Shown: piece by piece, positions 13,411 to 25,559 of the stretch
Numbering within the stretch: position 1 is the stretch's first letter
Layout of the letters: the number at the start of each line of letters is the position of its first letter
Assembly (NCBI GenBank): GCA_035235625.1
Contig: CP141144.1
Span: 29,199,014 to 29,263,013 of the forward strand
Direction: 5' to 3'
Origin: Saururus chinensis
Lineage: Eukaryota; Streptophyta; Magnoliopsida; Piperales; Saururaceae
Length of the DNA stretch: 64,000 nucleotides
Notes under the pieces: model-generated
The model's input: the letters and a program-made list of their open reading frames with translations, nothing else
Database searches by the model: none
What the model was told of the DNA's origin: nothing
Made by a program: the position numbers and the translations under genes

Positions 13411-14399
13411 TGTAAGATCCCTAAACTCTAACCGGTTTAATTAATTTTATTAAATTGTTATTGTGTGGTCTAATGTTAAATTTGGCCAATTTTGACTTAT
13501 TTTTCAATTTTAGGCAGTTAACAATGGTTTTAACCAAGGTTTCTTTACTTTGATGGTTTTATGTTAATATAAGTCAATAAAATAATTTCTGGAATTTTTA
13601 AATTTTTTTACTATTTTTCCAAAATTTAGGGGGTAGGACCCGCCATGGGCCCCATGTTTGTAAATTGGGATTATGGGTCCCACAAGACCCTAAAGTCATC
13701 TTTTGGTAGTTATTAAAGGTTTCTAAACTTTTATACTTCATTTTGGACTTAAAATCAATGAATTTTCCATTTTTAGTGTTAACTTCTATTTATACCCCAC
13801 ATTCTTGTTAGGTCTACCCCAATACCTACTATAAATAGAAAGGCATTGCCTCATTCCCATTTAGGAAGGGCTGGAATCTAGATCTTAGAAGGCCCTAATC
13901 CTCATTTTCAAAGAAGGAAAGGTGATTAAGGTAAAGATTAGCTTGATTTTCCATTAATTACCTAGGGTTTCTCCTAAACTTTCTGAATCCCTTGTTTCAC
14001 AAAGGATTAATATTGATTTTTACTACTAAAGCTTCTGATTTTGACCTCTATTTCAAACCTCTATGGAAGAAATTTTATTTTTGAACTCAATAAACCCTAG
14101 ATCTATAAGTTTTCGAGTAATTTAGGCATTTTTAATCAGAGTTATGCAAGTATAAACAAAACCCTATAGTGGGTACGATTTTGAAGGAGTTGGAGCGTCG
14201 ATTTCAAGTTAAGAAACTCACTAGAGGTAAGGGATTTTATCCTAAATGGGCATGTGATAAAGTGGTGCACTACTCTGTGTGTGTGGTACCCATTAGAGGG
14301 GTCAAGTATTATGCAATTTAACAATTTGTCTCCCCCGTGTGCTTCGACTGTCCCTTGGACCAGGTTCGGCTCAAGTTAGGTGGGCACTAGGCTGTGACA
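13411..14399 (+). repeat. 3' LTR of Tekay-like element (shortened copy)
   Basis: Starts TGTAAGATCCC and ends GGCTGTGACA. It has a TATAAATA box at 13830-13837 and aligns to both ends of the 5' LTR, but is only about a third of its length. Confidence 0.85.
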
Positions 14400-14880
14400 T
14401 ATGCCACCAACCAAAGCCCTTTTCAGATACCCACCAGCCTACCACTCCCCATACCTTGGCTCTAGGCTATACTGGCAACAACCCCCCTACCTTCCTGCCT
14501 TCACAAGATTGGACCATCACCTTAGACATTGGTTGTGCATATTTTGAGAAGGCCCCTACTCGAGCAAAGAAGTGGGCAACCCATACTGCAAACTGTCCAT
14601 CTTTAGTGTGGGGATCTTGTGCTCGTCAAACTGAATCTTGCCGAACTCAAGCTCTTCTATCAACTACAGCAAGGCCTTATTTGCAAGTATGAAGGCCTCG
14701 TACCTATCCTCCAACAGGTTGGGAAGGTCTCTTTCAAGGCTCAATTACCACCCTGTATGCAGACCCATCTAGTTGTCCATGCCAACTGTCTGAAGCCATA
14801 CCATGCCAACACTGAAGACCACTCGAGAAACCACCTTGCTTGTGGAAATCCCAAAGTCATCCTGTATGAAACCTCAAGCT
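14400..14880 (+). pseudogene. Ty3/Gypsy (chromovirus-like) integrase fragment, right part
   Basis: Continues the homology interrupted at 6101. Segments typical of the post-core region appear: TPHTLALGY, then LVLVKLNLAELKLFYQ and YEGLVPILQQVGKVSFK (the SH3-like GDLVLVKL... fold that follows many Gypsy integrases), ending near VHANCLKPYHA. Placement on both sides of 6102-14399 shows that the Tekay-like element inserted into an older Gypsy copy. Confidence 0.75.
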
Positions 14881-17194
14881 AAGAACCTCGTGGCAAACCA
14901 AGCAAAGTGGTAGACAACTCACTGTCTAGAGGAAAGGCATTTCTAATAAATAGATATGTGAGCTCTCTCCTATCACACCTAATAAAAGTGGCAGTAATGC
15001 CAAGTGCCACTCTCACCAAAACTCTTCCAACAATGCCTACAAGTATACTATCATCCTCCAAGTGAAGTGATGTATACCATTGTAGAAGAAGCAGAGGGTA
15101 AACCTACTACTCAAAGGTGGAAAAATTGTCCATCCAATACCATCTAGCCTCTATCCAACCTATGGTAGTAATGGTATATGGATTAGACTCCTATCACATC
15201 TTATAGGTCTAATCCGATCTAAACCAATGCTAGATGATCCAATGGCTAACTCGACTATCTTTTGCTTCTTTGCTCTCCACAACTAGATTAATTGACACAT
15301 AAATCATCCTAGACCTAAGCATAGACTAGGATTAAATATATAATAGGAGTAAGCAGCCTAGAAGTTCAAACTACATTGAACTCCATGCTAAAAATTCAAA
15401 TTTTGAATTTAAAATAAACCCTAAAAATTTTCCATGTCAGACTCACTTCAAAATTGAACAGAATGTAGATCATAATGAGCAGATCAACTTTGTCACTTGG
15501 AACAACAATCAATTTTTACCCTAAAACCTTAATTAAAAAAATCAATCTCGTGAAAATTCTGGAATCCGCATGAAAGTTTTTTTCAAATATTGAGTTTTAG
15601 CATATCAAAATGCATAAAAACTAACCAAAGCTAGATCATCTTACTTCTAACAATCCTACTGGTTCAAATGTCATGAAAAAGTATTTGAAATCACCTAAAA
15701 AATCAAACTTTGGTTTGGAACAAAACTTTGCCCATGGTGAAAGTTTTGATTTTGATGTAAAAAACAAGTTTTTTTACCAAAAAACAATCAAATCTCCTAT
15801 ATTCTCTCCCACAAAGTTTTAGAGGAAGTTTGGAGAGAAATGAAGGTGAAAGGGAGAGAAAACAAATTTAAAACCAAGCTTCTACGTGAAGATTTTGACA
15901 AGCAATCAATCGTTTGGGAAATATCATTTTTTATTTTTAAAAAATAAAAAAAATTAAGAAAAATCCAGAAAAATCCAATAAATTCCAAAAATTATTTAAA
16001 CACATTTTTCAGAAAAATAAAACATTTCTGACATGCCGAACTCAAACTAAAAATTATACATACAAACCAACAAAGTTGAGCTCCTTTTGACGATTTTTTA
16101 TTTAATTCTCTTTTAATTCAAGTGCATCCACATATTATGTTCAATAATATTTTTCTTAGATTAGTTTACCCCATTGGTATGTGATTGTCAACTGTATTCT
16201 CTTCTTTTAGCACATTAATCCTCTTCTATTAGATTTTAAAAAAAAAATACCAATGAAGTTAACTTTTGTCTCTTTTAATCTTGAATCTCGCAAGATCACT
16301 CTTAACCAACTTTAAACAAATTTATTTAGACCCTAGTAAAGATTAAGTTCTCATTTTTTTACTCTCTTTAACTAGAATCTATGTACATAATATTTCTAAA
16401 AAGATAAAAACAATCAAAAGCTCATAATCATTTATGCCCTTGCCTTTATTATGAGTTGTGATATTTTCCCTCAAATCATTTTTCTAGGGCTTAGTTTTTT
16501 AAAATCCTCTCTATTTTCATCATAATTTTTTCATTATTTTCATTATTTTTCATTCACTTTTTTATTGTATTGCAAGTGGATGGGTGGACAATTCCATTAT
16601 CAAAAGAAAGATTAAAGTACATAAGATTTGTAGACATTGAAGTACATTACATCGAATTTTCTTTTCTTTAAAATCTAAATAGAAATCTAGCCAAAGTTCC
16701 TCTAATTTGATCACCTAGACTCCACTAAATTTTAAATGCCTAAGTCAACTTATTTTAAGAATTCTCTCTTGATGTTCAAACTTAAAAGTGACTTAAGTTT
16801 CAACATAATGTGTGCAAGTTTTTTTAAATAAGAACAACATAAAGCAAAAGAAACTTTAATTAATTTTCACTCTCCTTGATGTATCATTATCTTAGTTAAG
16901 GTATATTTGACCAAAAATCATGTTGTTTTTCAGCTTAAAAAAATTAATCTCAAGAGTTGACTTCATCAAATACAAAAATAAAACCATTTGCAAAACCAAG
17001 CAAAATCTACAATAATCTTTTTGTGTTTTTGATAATGTTCCTTTTTATTCAATTCAAAACCTATGAATTAAAAGATGAAAACAAAACAAAATCTCTTACC
17101 TAGAGACGCAAGACTCTTTAGCCTTGCCTAGCCAACTAATCTTAAGGCAACCTAAAGTAGACTTCCTTACTTTACCCAATTTATTCTTCAAATC
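14881..17194. other. AT-rich stretch, no gene recognised
   Basis: No frame has recognisable protein similarity, and the short open frames are low-complexity. The left edge may still hold the unaligned 3' tail of the older Gypsy element, and the right edge (about 16900-17194) the post-gag part of the Copia fragment that follows. No tRNA, rRNA or clear terminal inverted repeat was seen. Confidence 0.5.
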
Positions 17195-17215
17195 TTGAAG
17201 ATAAATTTTTTTCAC

Positions 17216-20185
17216 CTACACTCTCTTCATTTTCTTCTCATACATGTGTTGGGGCAGCTTAGGGTAGTTCTTAGGACATTCTTGTCTAACATGGGTCTCA
17301 CTATGATAAATATCACACACCCCCACTATGTTAGAACCTATCCTTCCTCGTTTTACTCTAGACCTAGGTGCATTTGGCACTATCTTAGGTTCATTCACAC
17401 TTTCTTTTTCTTTTACAAAGATAGTAGGTTTTGCTAAGGGGGTAGACAAGCAAGAAGTAAAACTTAAGCCCATTTTGTTTGTTTGAATTCTGCTAAGTAT
17501 AGTTCTAACTTCTTCTTCCCACTCTTGAACCCATCTAATTTCTCTTTAGAGGACATGAATTCTCTATTGAGAGCACTAGATTTTTCTTTCTCACTCTATA
17601 GGTCTTGTTTCAGGTCATTCACCTCTTTTTCTATTCTGTTATTCAACTCCATTAACCTATAAGTCTCTTGAGTAAACACAACTAGTTCAACTTCTTTCTT
17701 TTCCAACTTTCTCTCAAGGCTTTTGGTTCTAATAGTTAAAACTAAGAGTTGTTGGAGGAATCCCTTAAATTCGTCAAAGTGAACTTTCAACTCTAAGTTC
17801 TCTTCTATAGAAGTGGACTCATGAGAATTTTCTTTAGAACTATCATCCTTCACACTTGCATGGAAGGTAGTATAGTTACATAGTTCTTCCAAAAAGGTCT
17901 TATTAGAGTAAGTTAATTGAAACACCTTTTCCTTTTTCTTATAATCAAACCCCTTTACCTTTTTGGCTTCTCCTCAAAAGAATTCTCAGAATTCAAGTTG
18001 GGAAATCAGCAGCAAAGTGACCTAACTTATCACATTCAAAACATTTCAAATTCTGCTTATTTTGTTTTGTTAGGCTCTTGTCTCTCTTTTCCTCTTTTTC
18101 TTACTAAAATTTTGTCTCTTATTCCCAAATCTAAAGTTCTGAGTTTCCATGAATTTCTTGAAGTTCTTAGCTAATAAAAACATTAGTATTTCATCATTTT
18201 ATGATTCATTGAAGGTGTTCAAAATTTTGTTTTTCCTGAAAGTTCTTCTAGATGATTTTAGGCCATTCTGTTTTCCCATAGACTTTTTGATGCAATGAAA
18301 TAATGTTTAATAAAATGTTTTCAAATTTCTATTTGCAATCCTATTTTGTGTTAATTCATTGCTAATTTGGGCTATTTATGTTTTGAATAAGTTAGTTGGA
18401 CCTTAATTGAGTTTACATGTCTAAACAGGCTTCAACAAGATACAACTGGAAGGGGAAGTTAAGCCCAACTACCCAAAGCTATTTAAAAGTCAAGAATGGG
18501 CTCATAATGGTCTAATATGCATGGAGTGGTCGAACACAACCTTGTGGACCCATTTGATTTGAGATTTGTATGAATAGAACTAAATTATGAAAGAAGTTGA
18601 TTCGGATAGATTGACACAGGCTTAGTATTTCGATCATATCTTTTTATGTATAATTCGGATTGATACGATTCTGGTGGAAATGGAAAGAAGACTTCCGTGG
18701 CTACAAGTGTTATTTCAGGAAGAAATTCCAAATTCCGAAGATATAGGGGTCAAATCAGGCAATCAATCAGGATGAAATCTGGAGATATGATTTGATTTTC
18801 CCCTTTGAAGCAACCCTTTCTTTTCCTATAAATAGAGGGGTGGACGTGATAGATGGGGCATTCTCTCCTCTTTGGAGCTCTCTTCTCCTATTTTATTCTT
18901 TCATTTTATAATTTTGTTTTTAGTTTTATTGTAATGGCTTTTTAAGCTCTCAAGCTAAGGCTAGAGGTGATTTGTAACAATCTAATGGAGTTCAATTCAT
19001 GTTTCATCAATGGTTTCAAGTAAGTATTGTTTATTTGAAGTGATGTTTATTTAATATTGTTCTTCTTTTTGTTTCTTTGTGATTTGGATACATAAGATGC
19101 TTGAAGGCTCTCCTTCTTGATCTTTTGTGATTTGGATACATAGAAATCTTGAAGAGACAATTATTTTGATCCTTCATCTATCCAAAGCATTTTCTATCTT
19201 TAGTTTAAATTTTAATGTTCATATCTTCCGGTTAGATAAAATTTTCATTCAATTCTAACTGAGATAACATGATACATGAAGAACATCATTAGATGTTACA
19301 ATGATCTTTAATGCCTTAGTGTTATCTCATCTTGATTTCTTAACTTGTTATTCCCTCAATACTCTTCTACTCTTTCTTTCTTAATTTTTCTTCCTTTATT
19401 TCTTCGTAACTATTTTCTTTGTTGCACAAGGCTTTTCCTGTGGATCGACCTTGTCTACTACAATTGGCAAGTAAAATAAATCTAAATTTGACTTCTTCAT
19501 AGTCTTGTTTCAGACGTAACAACACTTTTCAATCATGTCCTTTCTATTCTCATAAGACTCTTCTTGTATCTTAAAGGTTCTAAGGTTCCTAACCAATTCC
19601 TCTATGTTTAAGGTGACACTTTTCTTTGATTAATTGATGGAAGCCACCTCAATTTTAAATTTTGAGGATAAGGACCTTAACAGCGTTCTCTACAATGTAT
19701 TCAGGAATAGGCTCTCCTAGTTGATTACCCATGTTCACTATGTTTGAAATTTTAACATAATATTCAAAAATTGTTTCTTCTTCATTCATTATTATGTTTT
19801 CAAATTCTAAAGTCAACATTTGAAGCCTAGATATATTCACAGCCTCAGTTCTCTCATTATGTTTTACAAATTTCTCCTAAGCAACTTTGGTAGACACACA
19901 ATTAGAGATCAACCTATGTTATGGCTTTCCCATAGGATTAAATAAAATACTAAGGGCTTTACTATTTTGATTAGCAAGTATAGTCTTATTCTCATCCCAA
20001 TCAATTTCATCTTTTAGAATTGAGTTTAAATCCTTATCTTTTGTAATTGGAGGACTCCAGTCTTTAACAACTGCTTTTTAGGCATTCTTATCAAGTGCTT
20101 TTACCTATTCTTCCAATGAGAAATTTTGTCCAACAAAAAAAGAAAGCCTATTCATAGGATTTCCCAAGTTCCCATGTTCATTCAT
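17216..20185 (-). pseudogene. Copia gag (SIRE-like), decayed
   Basis: Begins MNEHGNLGNPMNRLSFF on the minus strand. A UBN2-type gag region (MLTLEFENIIMNEEETIFEY, about 19655-19830) is followed by a zinc-knuckle-like segment near 18000-18060 and a coiled-coil tail (about 17596-17925, with ERKLEKKEVEL and NRIEKEVNDLKQ heptads), as is usual for SIRE-like gag. It is split by the solo LTR and has several breaks. Confidence 0.75.
18288..19524 (+). mobile_element. Ty3/Gypsy solo LTR (1.24 kb) with 5-base target duplication
   Basis: Runs from TGATGCAATG to CGTAACAACA. The flanking CTTTT at 18283-18287 and 19525-19529 is a perfect 5-base duplication. A TATAAATA box at 18827-18834 shows plus orientation. 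The late LTR segment GTGGATCGACCTTG...CTACTACAATTGG is typical of Athila/Tat-like LTR ends. No internal region is present, so it is a solo LTR made by LTR-LTR recombination. Confidence 0.8.
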
Positions 20186-20560
20186 TGAAATTGAATTCAA
20201 TTAACAAAAATCAACCCAAGCACCACAAATTTAGCACTTAAATAGAGGAGACTTATGAGAAAAACAACTACCAACCTAGGGCACACAAATAAACAAGTTT
20301 TAAAGAAGTAAACTTAAGCACAAATCAAAATTCAAACCCTAGCACAAACAAATAAACTATGGAAATTTAAGCAAGGTTCTTAATCAATATCATGGCAAAT
20401 CTAATTCATATCAACTAGCAAAAGCTATTTTTTCAATAATTAATCCTCAACCACCAATTGAGAGTTTAATATTTATCTAATCGACCTAGCAAATCACTAG
20501 ATTGCTCCTAAAACTAGTACTTTAAACAAGTAAAAATTAATAATTTTAGCCTCTTTCCAC

Positions 20561-21733
20561 AAGATTTTTTTATTAAGAGGAAATGCAAAACTTAATATTC
20601 ACACAATCTCACTCTCAAAATATCTATCAGTCATCCATCTATTAATCCACACATGAAGACAATAATTTACGTGGAAACCCCCATCTAGGGTAAAAACCCA
20701 CTATATTTCCAAAAGAACCAAATCAATGCACTAGGAAGCAAGACTTTACATGTACACAAACAAACCAGCACCCTTGGTTACACTCTAACACAAGCTCCTC
20801 TTGTTTAAAATCTTGTTGCTAGCCTTTAAGTCTTTTCCAAGCACTTGAAACTTTCGCCTCCTTGTTTGGTCTTTGTCTCCTTCTAGTCTTCAATAAGCAC
20901 CTCTTGTTGTCTTGACATTAACCATGTGAAAATCTTCAAACTTCTATTAAAGACATGTTGCAACTCTTCTTTGAATACTATGTGTATAAGCTCTTTTAGT
21001 TGTGGATTGTCTCCTTCAATTTACTATATATCTTCAATACAAAGTTCAAGTGAATTCTTCTTTAGAAAACAATAATCAAAGGCGTAAACCCTATTTCCCT
21101 TTTCTCCTCTAGGTTTTCCTCTCCCCAATTTTGTGATTTCATAACCCTTATATAACTTATTTAGTTGGTTTAGGACTTGTGCATAAATAAGGAATGAAAT
21201 GGAAATTTGAAGGACTCAAATCAGGTAAACAATTCTTAAAATGATCGATCGTTTTAAACAATGATCAATCAATCCCTGTTTTTAATGTGCACAATTCTTC
21301 AATCAGTTGAACAATGGCGACAATGATCGATTGATAAATCTAGGCTTTGTTTTGGACAAGGCTAAATCAAGTGGGGAGTGATCATTTTCTCCTACATTGT
21401 TTGCAATGATCAGTCGTTCTGCCTATTTTTTGACATTTTTGCCCTTTTTAACTTAAATCCTTTTAAAACCTCTGTAATCACATCTTAACCTTTTCCAAGT
21501 GATTTATGTATGCCAATGTGATTGGATAAGCTCCAAGCTCTTCATATTCATTAGTCTTTCACCTGAATCAATAAGAACACATGTACTCATATTTTTTAAG
21601 TATGTTGATTCTAAATTTGACTTGACCACAAATACACTAAATTAGATTCAAAGAGTTATTACATACATATGGTTTCTTAGGATAATTTTGATAAACAAAT
21701 CAGCCAATTAATTAAACATATGTTCTCACAACA
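20561..21733 (-). repeat. 5' LTR of the SIRE-like Copia fragment
   Basis: In minus orientation it starts TGTTGTGAGAACATATG (right end) and ends near GGTTTCCACGTAAAT...ATCTTGTGG, where a decayed primer site follows. A TATATAA box lies at 21148-21154 (minus). GATCGATC-type motifs lie at 21241-21330, about 90-190 bases upstream of it. Its length (about 1.17 kb) agrees with the LTR at 4106. The left boundary is approximate. Confidence 0.65.
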
Positions 21734-21744
21734 ACATATTAACC

Positions 21745-21900
21745 TTTAGGGTTGGGTATCAACTCACTAGGAAACTCGCCTTTTTCTTTCTCTCCTACAT
21801 GAGTCACTAACTGGCCCATTATAGTTTCTAGATTGGCTATGGCTTGAGTGTTCATTTGACTAGAATTTTTTAGTTCTAATGTGGTCTAGTTAGTAGACTG
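21745..21900 (-). pseudogene. Athila/Tat-like Gypsy gag tail fragment
   Basis: Minus-strand translation gives SSQMNTQAIANLETIMGQL then GEFPSELIPNPK, which matches the conserved gag tail of Athila-type elements (LE.Q.GQLA...G.LPS.T..NPK). It is a short scrap wedged between the Copia LTR and the Tekay-like LTR. Confidence 0.65.
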
Positions 21901-22187
21901 CATATGTCATGCCATGACATATGCCACCCACGAGCCAAACCTAGTTCAAGGAGGAAGCGGCACGTGATGCGACATGGAGTTGAATTGTAGAAGACATAAT
22001 CATCCTTGGGTAGAACACTACTAAGTTGTACATGAATACTTTATACAAAAGCAAAATGAGCAAGGAAATGACTACTAATTAAAGCTTTAGTCTACTCATA
22101 CTCACATACTAGTCATAAACAAACCCACACATAGCTAAATTCACTTTTATCCAACAATGGTTGCAAAGAAATTGTGAAGTAAAGTCA

Positions 22188-22188
<1 letters not shown>

Positions 22189-22278
<90 letters not shown>
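22189..22278. repeat. Compound microsatellite (GT)11(AT)34
   Basis: Eleven GT units (22189-22210) run directly into about 34 AT units (22211-22278). The open reading frame across it is an artefact of the repeat. Confidence 0.95.
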
Positions 22279-22280
<2 letters not shown>

Positions 22281-22589
22281 ACATGACATAAACAAGCTAA
22301 CATAAAACCTAATGTCTCTATCTATCCCTTCTCCATGATTGGTGTCATCCACATACTCAATATAGAGCCCATTCAAACAACTAGCATGACATGACATTCA
22401 GGACGAAACAAAACACAAAACAAAAAGGGATGAGCTAGAGCTCAAAAAGGGTTTTAATACGTAAAATAAATTCATAGTGACAACACATGCATAATCAACA
22501 TAATAATCATCACATAATCCACCACTATGCCCATTCATCATGGGATAATCACATAAATTTGTGTCACCTGTGTATCATATCATAATTTA

Positions 22590-22805
22590 CATTTCATAAG
22601 TATCTACTCATGTCACCTACATGTCATGCTATCTATAATATATCTTATCAACACATAGTTATGCCACCTGTATATCATGCTATATATAACATATTTCATC
22701 AACACATACTCATGTCACCTATATATCATGTTTTGTATAACATATTTCATCAACACATAGTCATTTCACTTGCATATCATATTATAACCTACATTCCATA
22801 AGCAC
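22590..22805 (-). repeat. Intra-LTR minisatellite, about 62-base unit
   Basis: About 3.5 copies of a unit containing TATATCATGCTATATATAAC, ATTTCATCAACACATA and CATGTCACCT. It is the reverse-complement counterpart of the GAGACAC...CATGCAGG repeats at 8285-8700. Confidence 0.75.
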
Positions 22806-23139
22806 ATACCATGGCACTTGTGCATTATGGTTTCAAATATAAGCTTATAGCACATAAGCACCTCATGTGTAAACATATAAAACTCTTTATCATAATCACA
22901 CCATGTTTGAATCATTCGCAATATAGACTCATTCATAATCATTTCTCAATAAACACATTTACCCTGCAACATTAAGTGCATGAACCACACACCATCCTGC
23001 ATATCTATGTAAATCATACCATAACCACATGTGTAAACTAAGCTTTATTGTTTCTACACAACTTGCCTCAGTGAGCATTATCTCACATGCACATGCAACA
23101 AATCAATGTTGAATGTCTCATAATTGAGAAAAACAATCA

Positions 23140-23430
23140 ACTTACTCGCTAAGGACAACTCCTTGTGAGGAAGGTCCGAATTCCTATAAAAGGAAAATTA
23201 TAGCATTTTGGGTAGGTTCCAGTATTTGGAAGGTACCCCATGCTCGCTAAGGAAAATCCTTAAAAATGAAGGTACAAATTACACAAAAGAAAACTAGAAT
23301 AGCCTTCTTGCTAAGGACAAACCTTGCAAGGAGAGTTTGAATTCTACAAAGGAAAACTAAAGCAGTGTGCTCGCTAAGGACAATCTCTTGCTAGGAGAGT
23401 CCAAATTGCACAAAGGAAAACTAGAGCACG
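23140..23430 (-). repeat. Second intra-LTR minisatellite, four units
   Basis: Four imperfect copies of about 65-75 bases, each with GCTCGCTAAGGACAAT, GGAGAGTCC and AAAGGAAAACTA. They correspond to the CCAAAAGGA/CCTCAAGGA repeats in plus-strand relatives near 8010-8060 and 28495-28560. Confidence 0.7.
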
Positions 23431-25559
23431 TGTAAGCTAGTGCACACAAACATACCATCCTATATTCTAAGGGTCCAAATAACTTAATAAATTAACTAGC
23501 ATCGCAATCCACTCATCTTAACCCGGGTAGGCACCATGTTCTCGAAGGAATGTAAAATGAAATCATGTCCTTTCACACCCAAAACCGATTTGTTCATCCT
23601 TTAAATGATTTAATCCAACATTTAATGTCATCCAATTTCATCCAATCGATCAATCACAATTAATCATTGTTTATAAATCATTTTCATGATTCAAGCCACA
23701 TGATACATATGTGAGCAAATGCTAAATGAGTCCAATTATAATTATACATGCTCAAATCAGTCCACATGTGCATGAAACATGGTCCATTTATGTCAAATAG
23801 AATTATAATTATCTACGCAAGAGTGTACATAAGTGGTAGTGTGCAAACCTAAGCTAAGACATGTGAAACATGAACAAACTATAATCAATGTTACATATGC
23901 TTGCATCCATAATTTTATTATAGTCCTACCCTAGTAGAATCATATCGTAAATGTGATAAAAACATCAAAATATGAGTTCAAGACAAGTATCACATCATGC
24001 TAGACCTAGACAAGGATAAACATAGCCATACTTAAGCTAGAACATGAGAAACATGATTCACCTAATATTAATAAAACATGTGCAAGCATATATATACATC
24101 ATCATGGTTAAACCTACTCAAGTCATCAAGTAATTCCAAAGAAGTCATCAAACATGGATTTAGAACAAGCAGAATATCATGCTAAAATTAAACAAATATA
24201 GTCCTAATCATGCTTGAACTAAATCATAATTCAAAGGTGGTCCTCATGCAATCACAATAACATTTATAGATAATCATAAGTCATTTTTATCATAAAGAAT
24301 CATATTTATGAGAAGAGAATTGGAAATGGTTGTTCAAATGCCTGTTGGGCCGTTCAAACGCCCTTAATAGTTGCCTTTTTTTGCCCATTTCCTGGTTCGT
24401 CTGCAACCATTCAAATTTTAAACCAAAAATATTTTAAAATTTAAGATAAACTTTAAAATCAACATATAATATCATAATATCAAAATCTAACCCTAGAACA
24501 CGATAGATCTAATCATTTTCATGCTTAATAACAAGAAAATAGTCATAAATAATATTCTTTTAACAAATTGCCATTAAATCACAAAATGAAGCAAGAAGCC
24601 ACATAGATCTAAAATCATGTATTCCAATGAATAAACCACACAAGAGAAAACTCCCTTACCTCTATGAAGCCCTTGGATCTATGAAGAAACTTCAATCCTC
24701 GAGATATCCTACCAAAAAAATAGGGTTTTGTACAAGACCTAATTAAAATCAAGTAATAGGCTCAAATCAATTTGAAAATTAGTAGATCTAGAATATCCTT
24801 TCGTTAAAAATGAAAATCACCCATTTATGGTTTTCAATTGAAATTAAAAACAAGATTTTTAATGTTAGTAATCAAGAATCAATTTGGGGAAATAAAGATA
24901 AGAAGGATTATGACCAAAATATTAGGGCAAGAAAACACACCTTAATCCGGTTTTCTTCTTTTTTGAAATAGGGGTAGAGCACCTCATTCTTCCTTGTACA
25001 GTCCTTCCCCAAATGGGCAAGTAGCTAGGGTTTTTCCTTAAATAGTAAAGTTTTGGGCTATGTTTACAAAATATTGGGCTGCAAAATAAGTTAAAAATGC
25101 CCTAATTAGCTAATTAGAGATATTTTAGGGCTAAAAATGACTTTAATAAAGGTTTAGAAAATTAAGTGGGTCACATGCCATCCATGATGGATGTGGGGTC
25201 CATAGTGGGGTCCAACCCTTAATAAAAAAAATTATGATAAAATCACATAAAATCCATAAAAAATAGATAAATCAAGTTTGATACTAAAACTTATAGAAAG
25301 TGGAATTAGACATTATTTATGCCATAATTACTAACCCTTAACCCCAAAAATCAAGTCAAACCAGCAAACAAGTAAAACCACACAAAATAACATAATTAAA
25401 AAGGAAATTAAACTAGGTTAAAGTCTGAGATCTTACATCCTACCCACCTCATAGGAATTTTGTCCTCAAAATTCACTATCAGCTAATGGTGAAAAGATGA
25501 GGGTAATTCTCCTTCACTTTGTCTTCTCGCTCCCACATGGCTTCTTCCACATTGTGATT

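Larger units (their letters stand above)
6102..14399 (+). mobile_element. Tekay-like Ty3/Gypsy chromovirus with both LTRs, decayed
   Basis: Parts in order: 5' LTR 6102-8897, tRNA-Met primer site 8908-8919, gag from about 9124, protease about 10126-10400, RT about 10668-11250, RNase H about 11520-11950, integrase about 12100-12900, C-terminal chromodomain-like region about 13150-13375, polypurine tract 13394-13410, 3' LTR 13411-14399. Flanks TCTGG and TATGC fit a decayed 5-base target duplication. Where the two LTRs align they differ by roughly 10 percent by eye, which suggests several million years at usual plant rates. The structure is complete but the coding part has many breaks (more than ten). 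Confidence 0.88.
17195..21733 (-). mobile_element. SIRE-like Copia fragment: 5' LTR and gag, with a solo LTR inside
   Basis: In minus orientation: LTR about 21733-20561, leader, gag from about 20185 to about 17216, then loss of recognisable sequence. A Gypsy solo LTR (18288-19524) interrupts gag. The 3' half of the element is missing. Many breaks; an old fossil. Confidence 0.75.
21905..25437 (-). repeat. 3' LTR of the minus-strand Tekay-like element (3.5 kb)
   Basis: In minus orientation it starts TGTAAGATCTCAGAC (25437) and ends CATGGCATGACA (21905), the same termini as the 6102 family. It contains a dinucleotide microsatellite and two separate minisatellites. Confidence 0.8.

Noticed and set aside
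15797-15988. Small membrane-like protein frame
   Set aside because: Low-complexity Phe/Leu-rich translation of AT-rich DNA, without context.
22109-22303. Open frame across the GT/AT microsatellite
   Set aside because: Its protein is only the dinucleotide repeat (Tyr-Ile and Thr-His runs), so it is not a gene.
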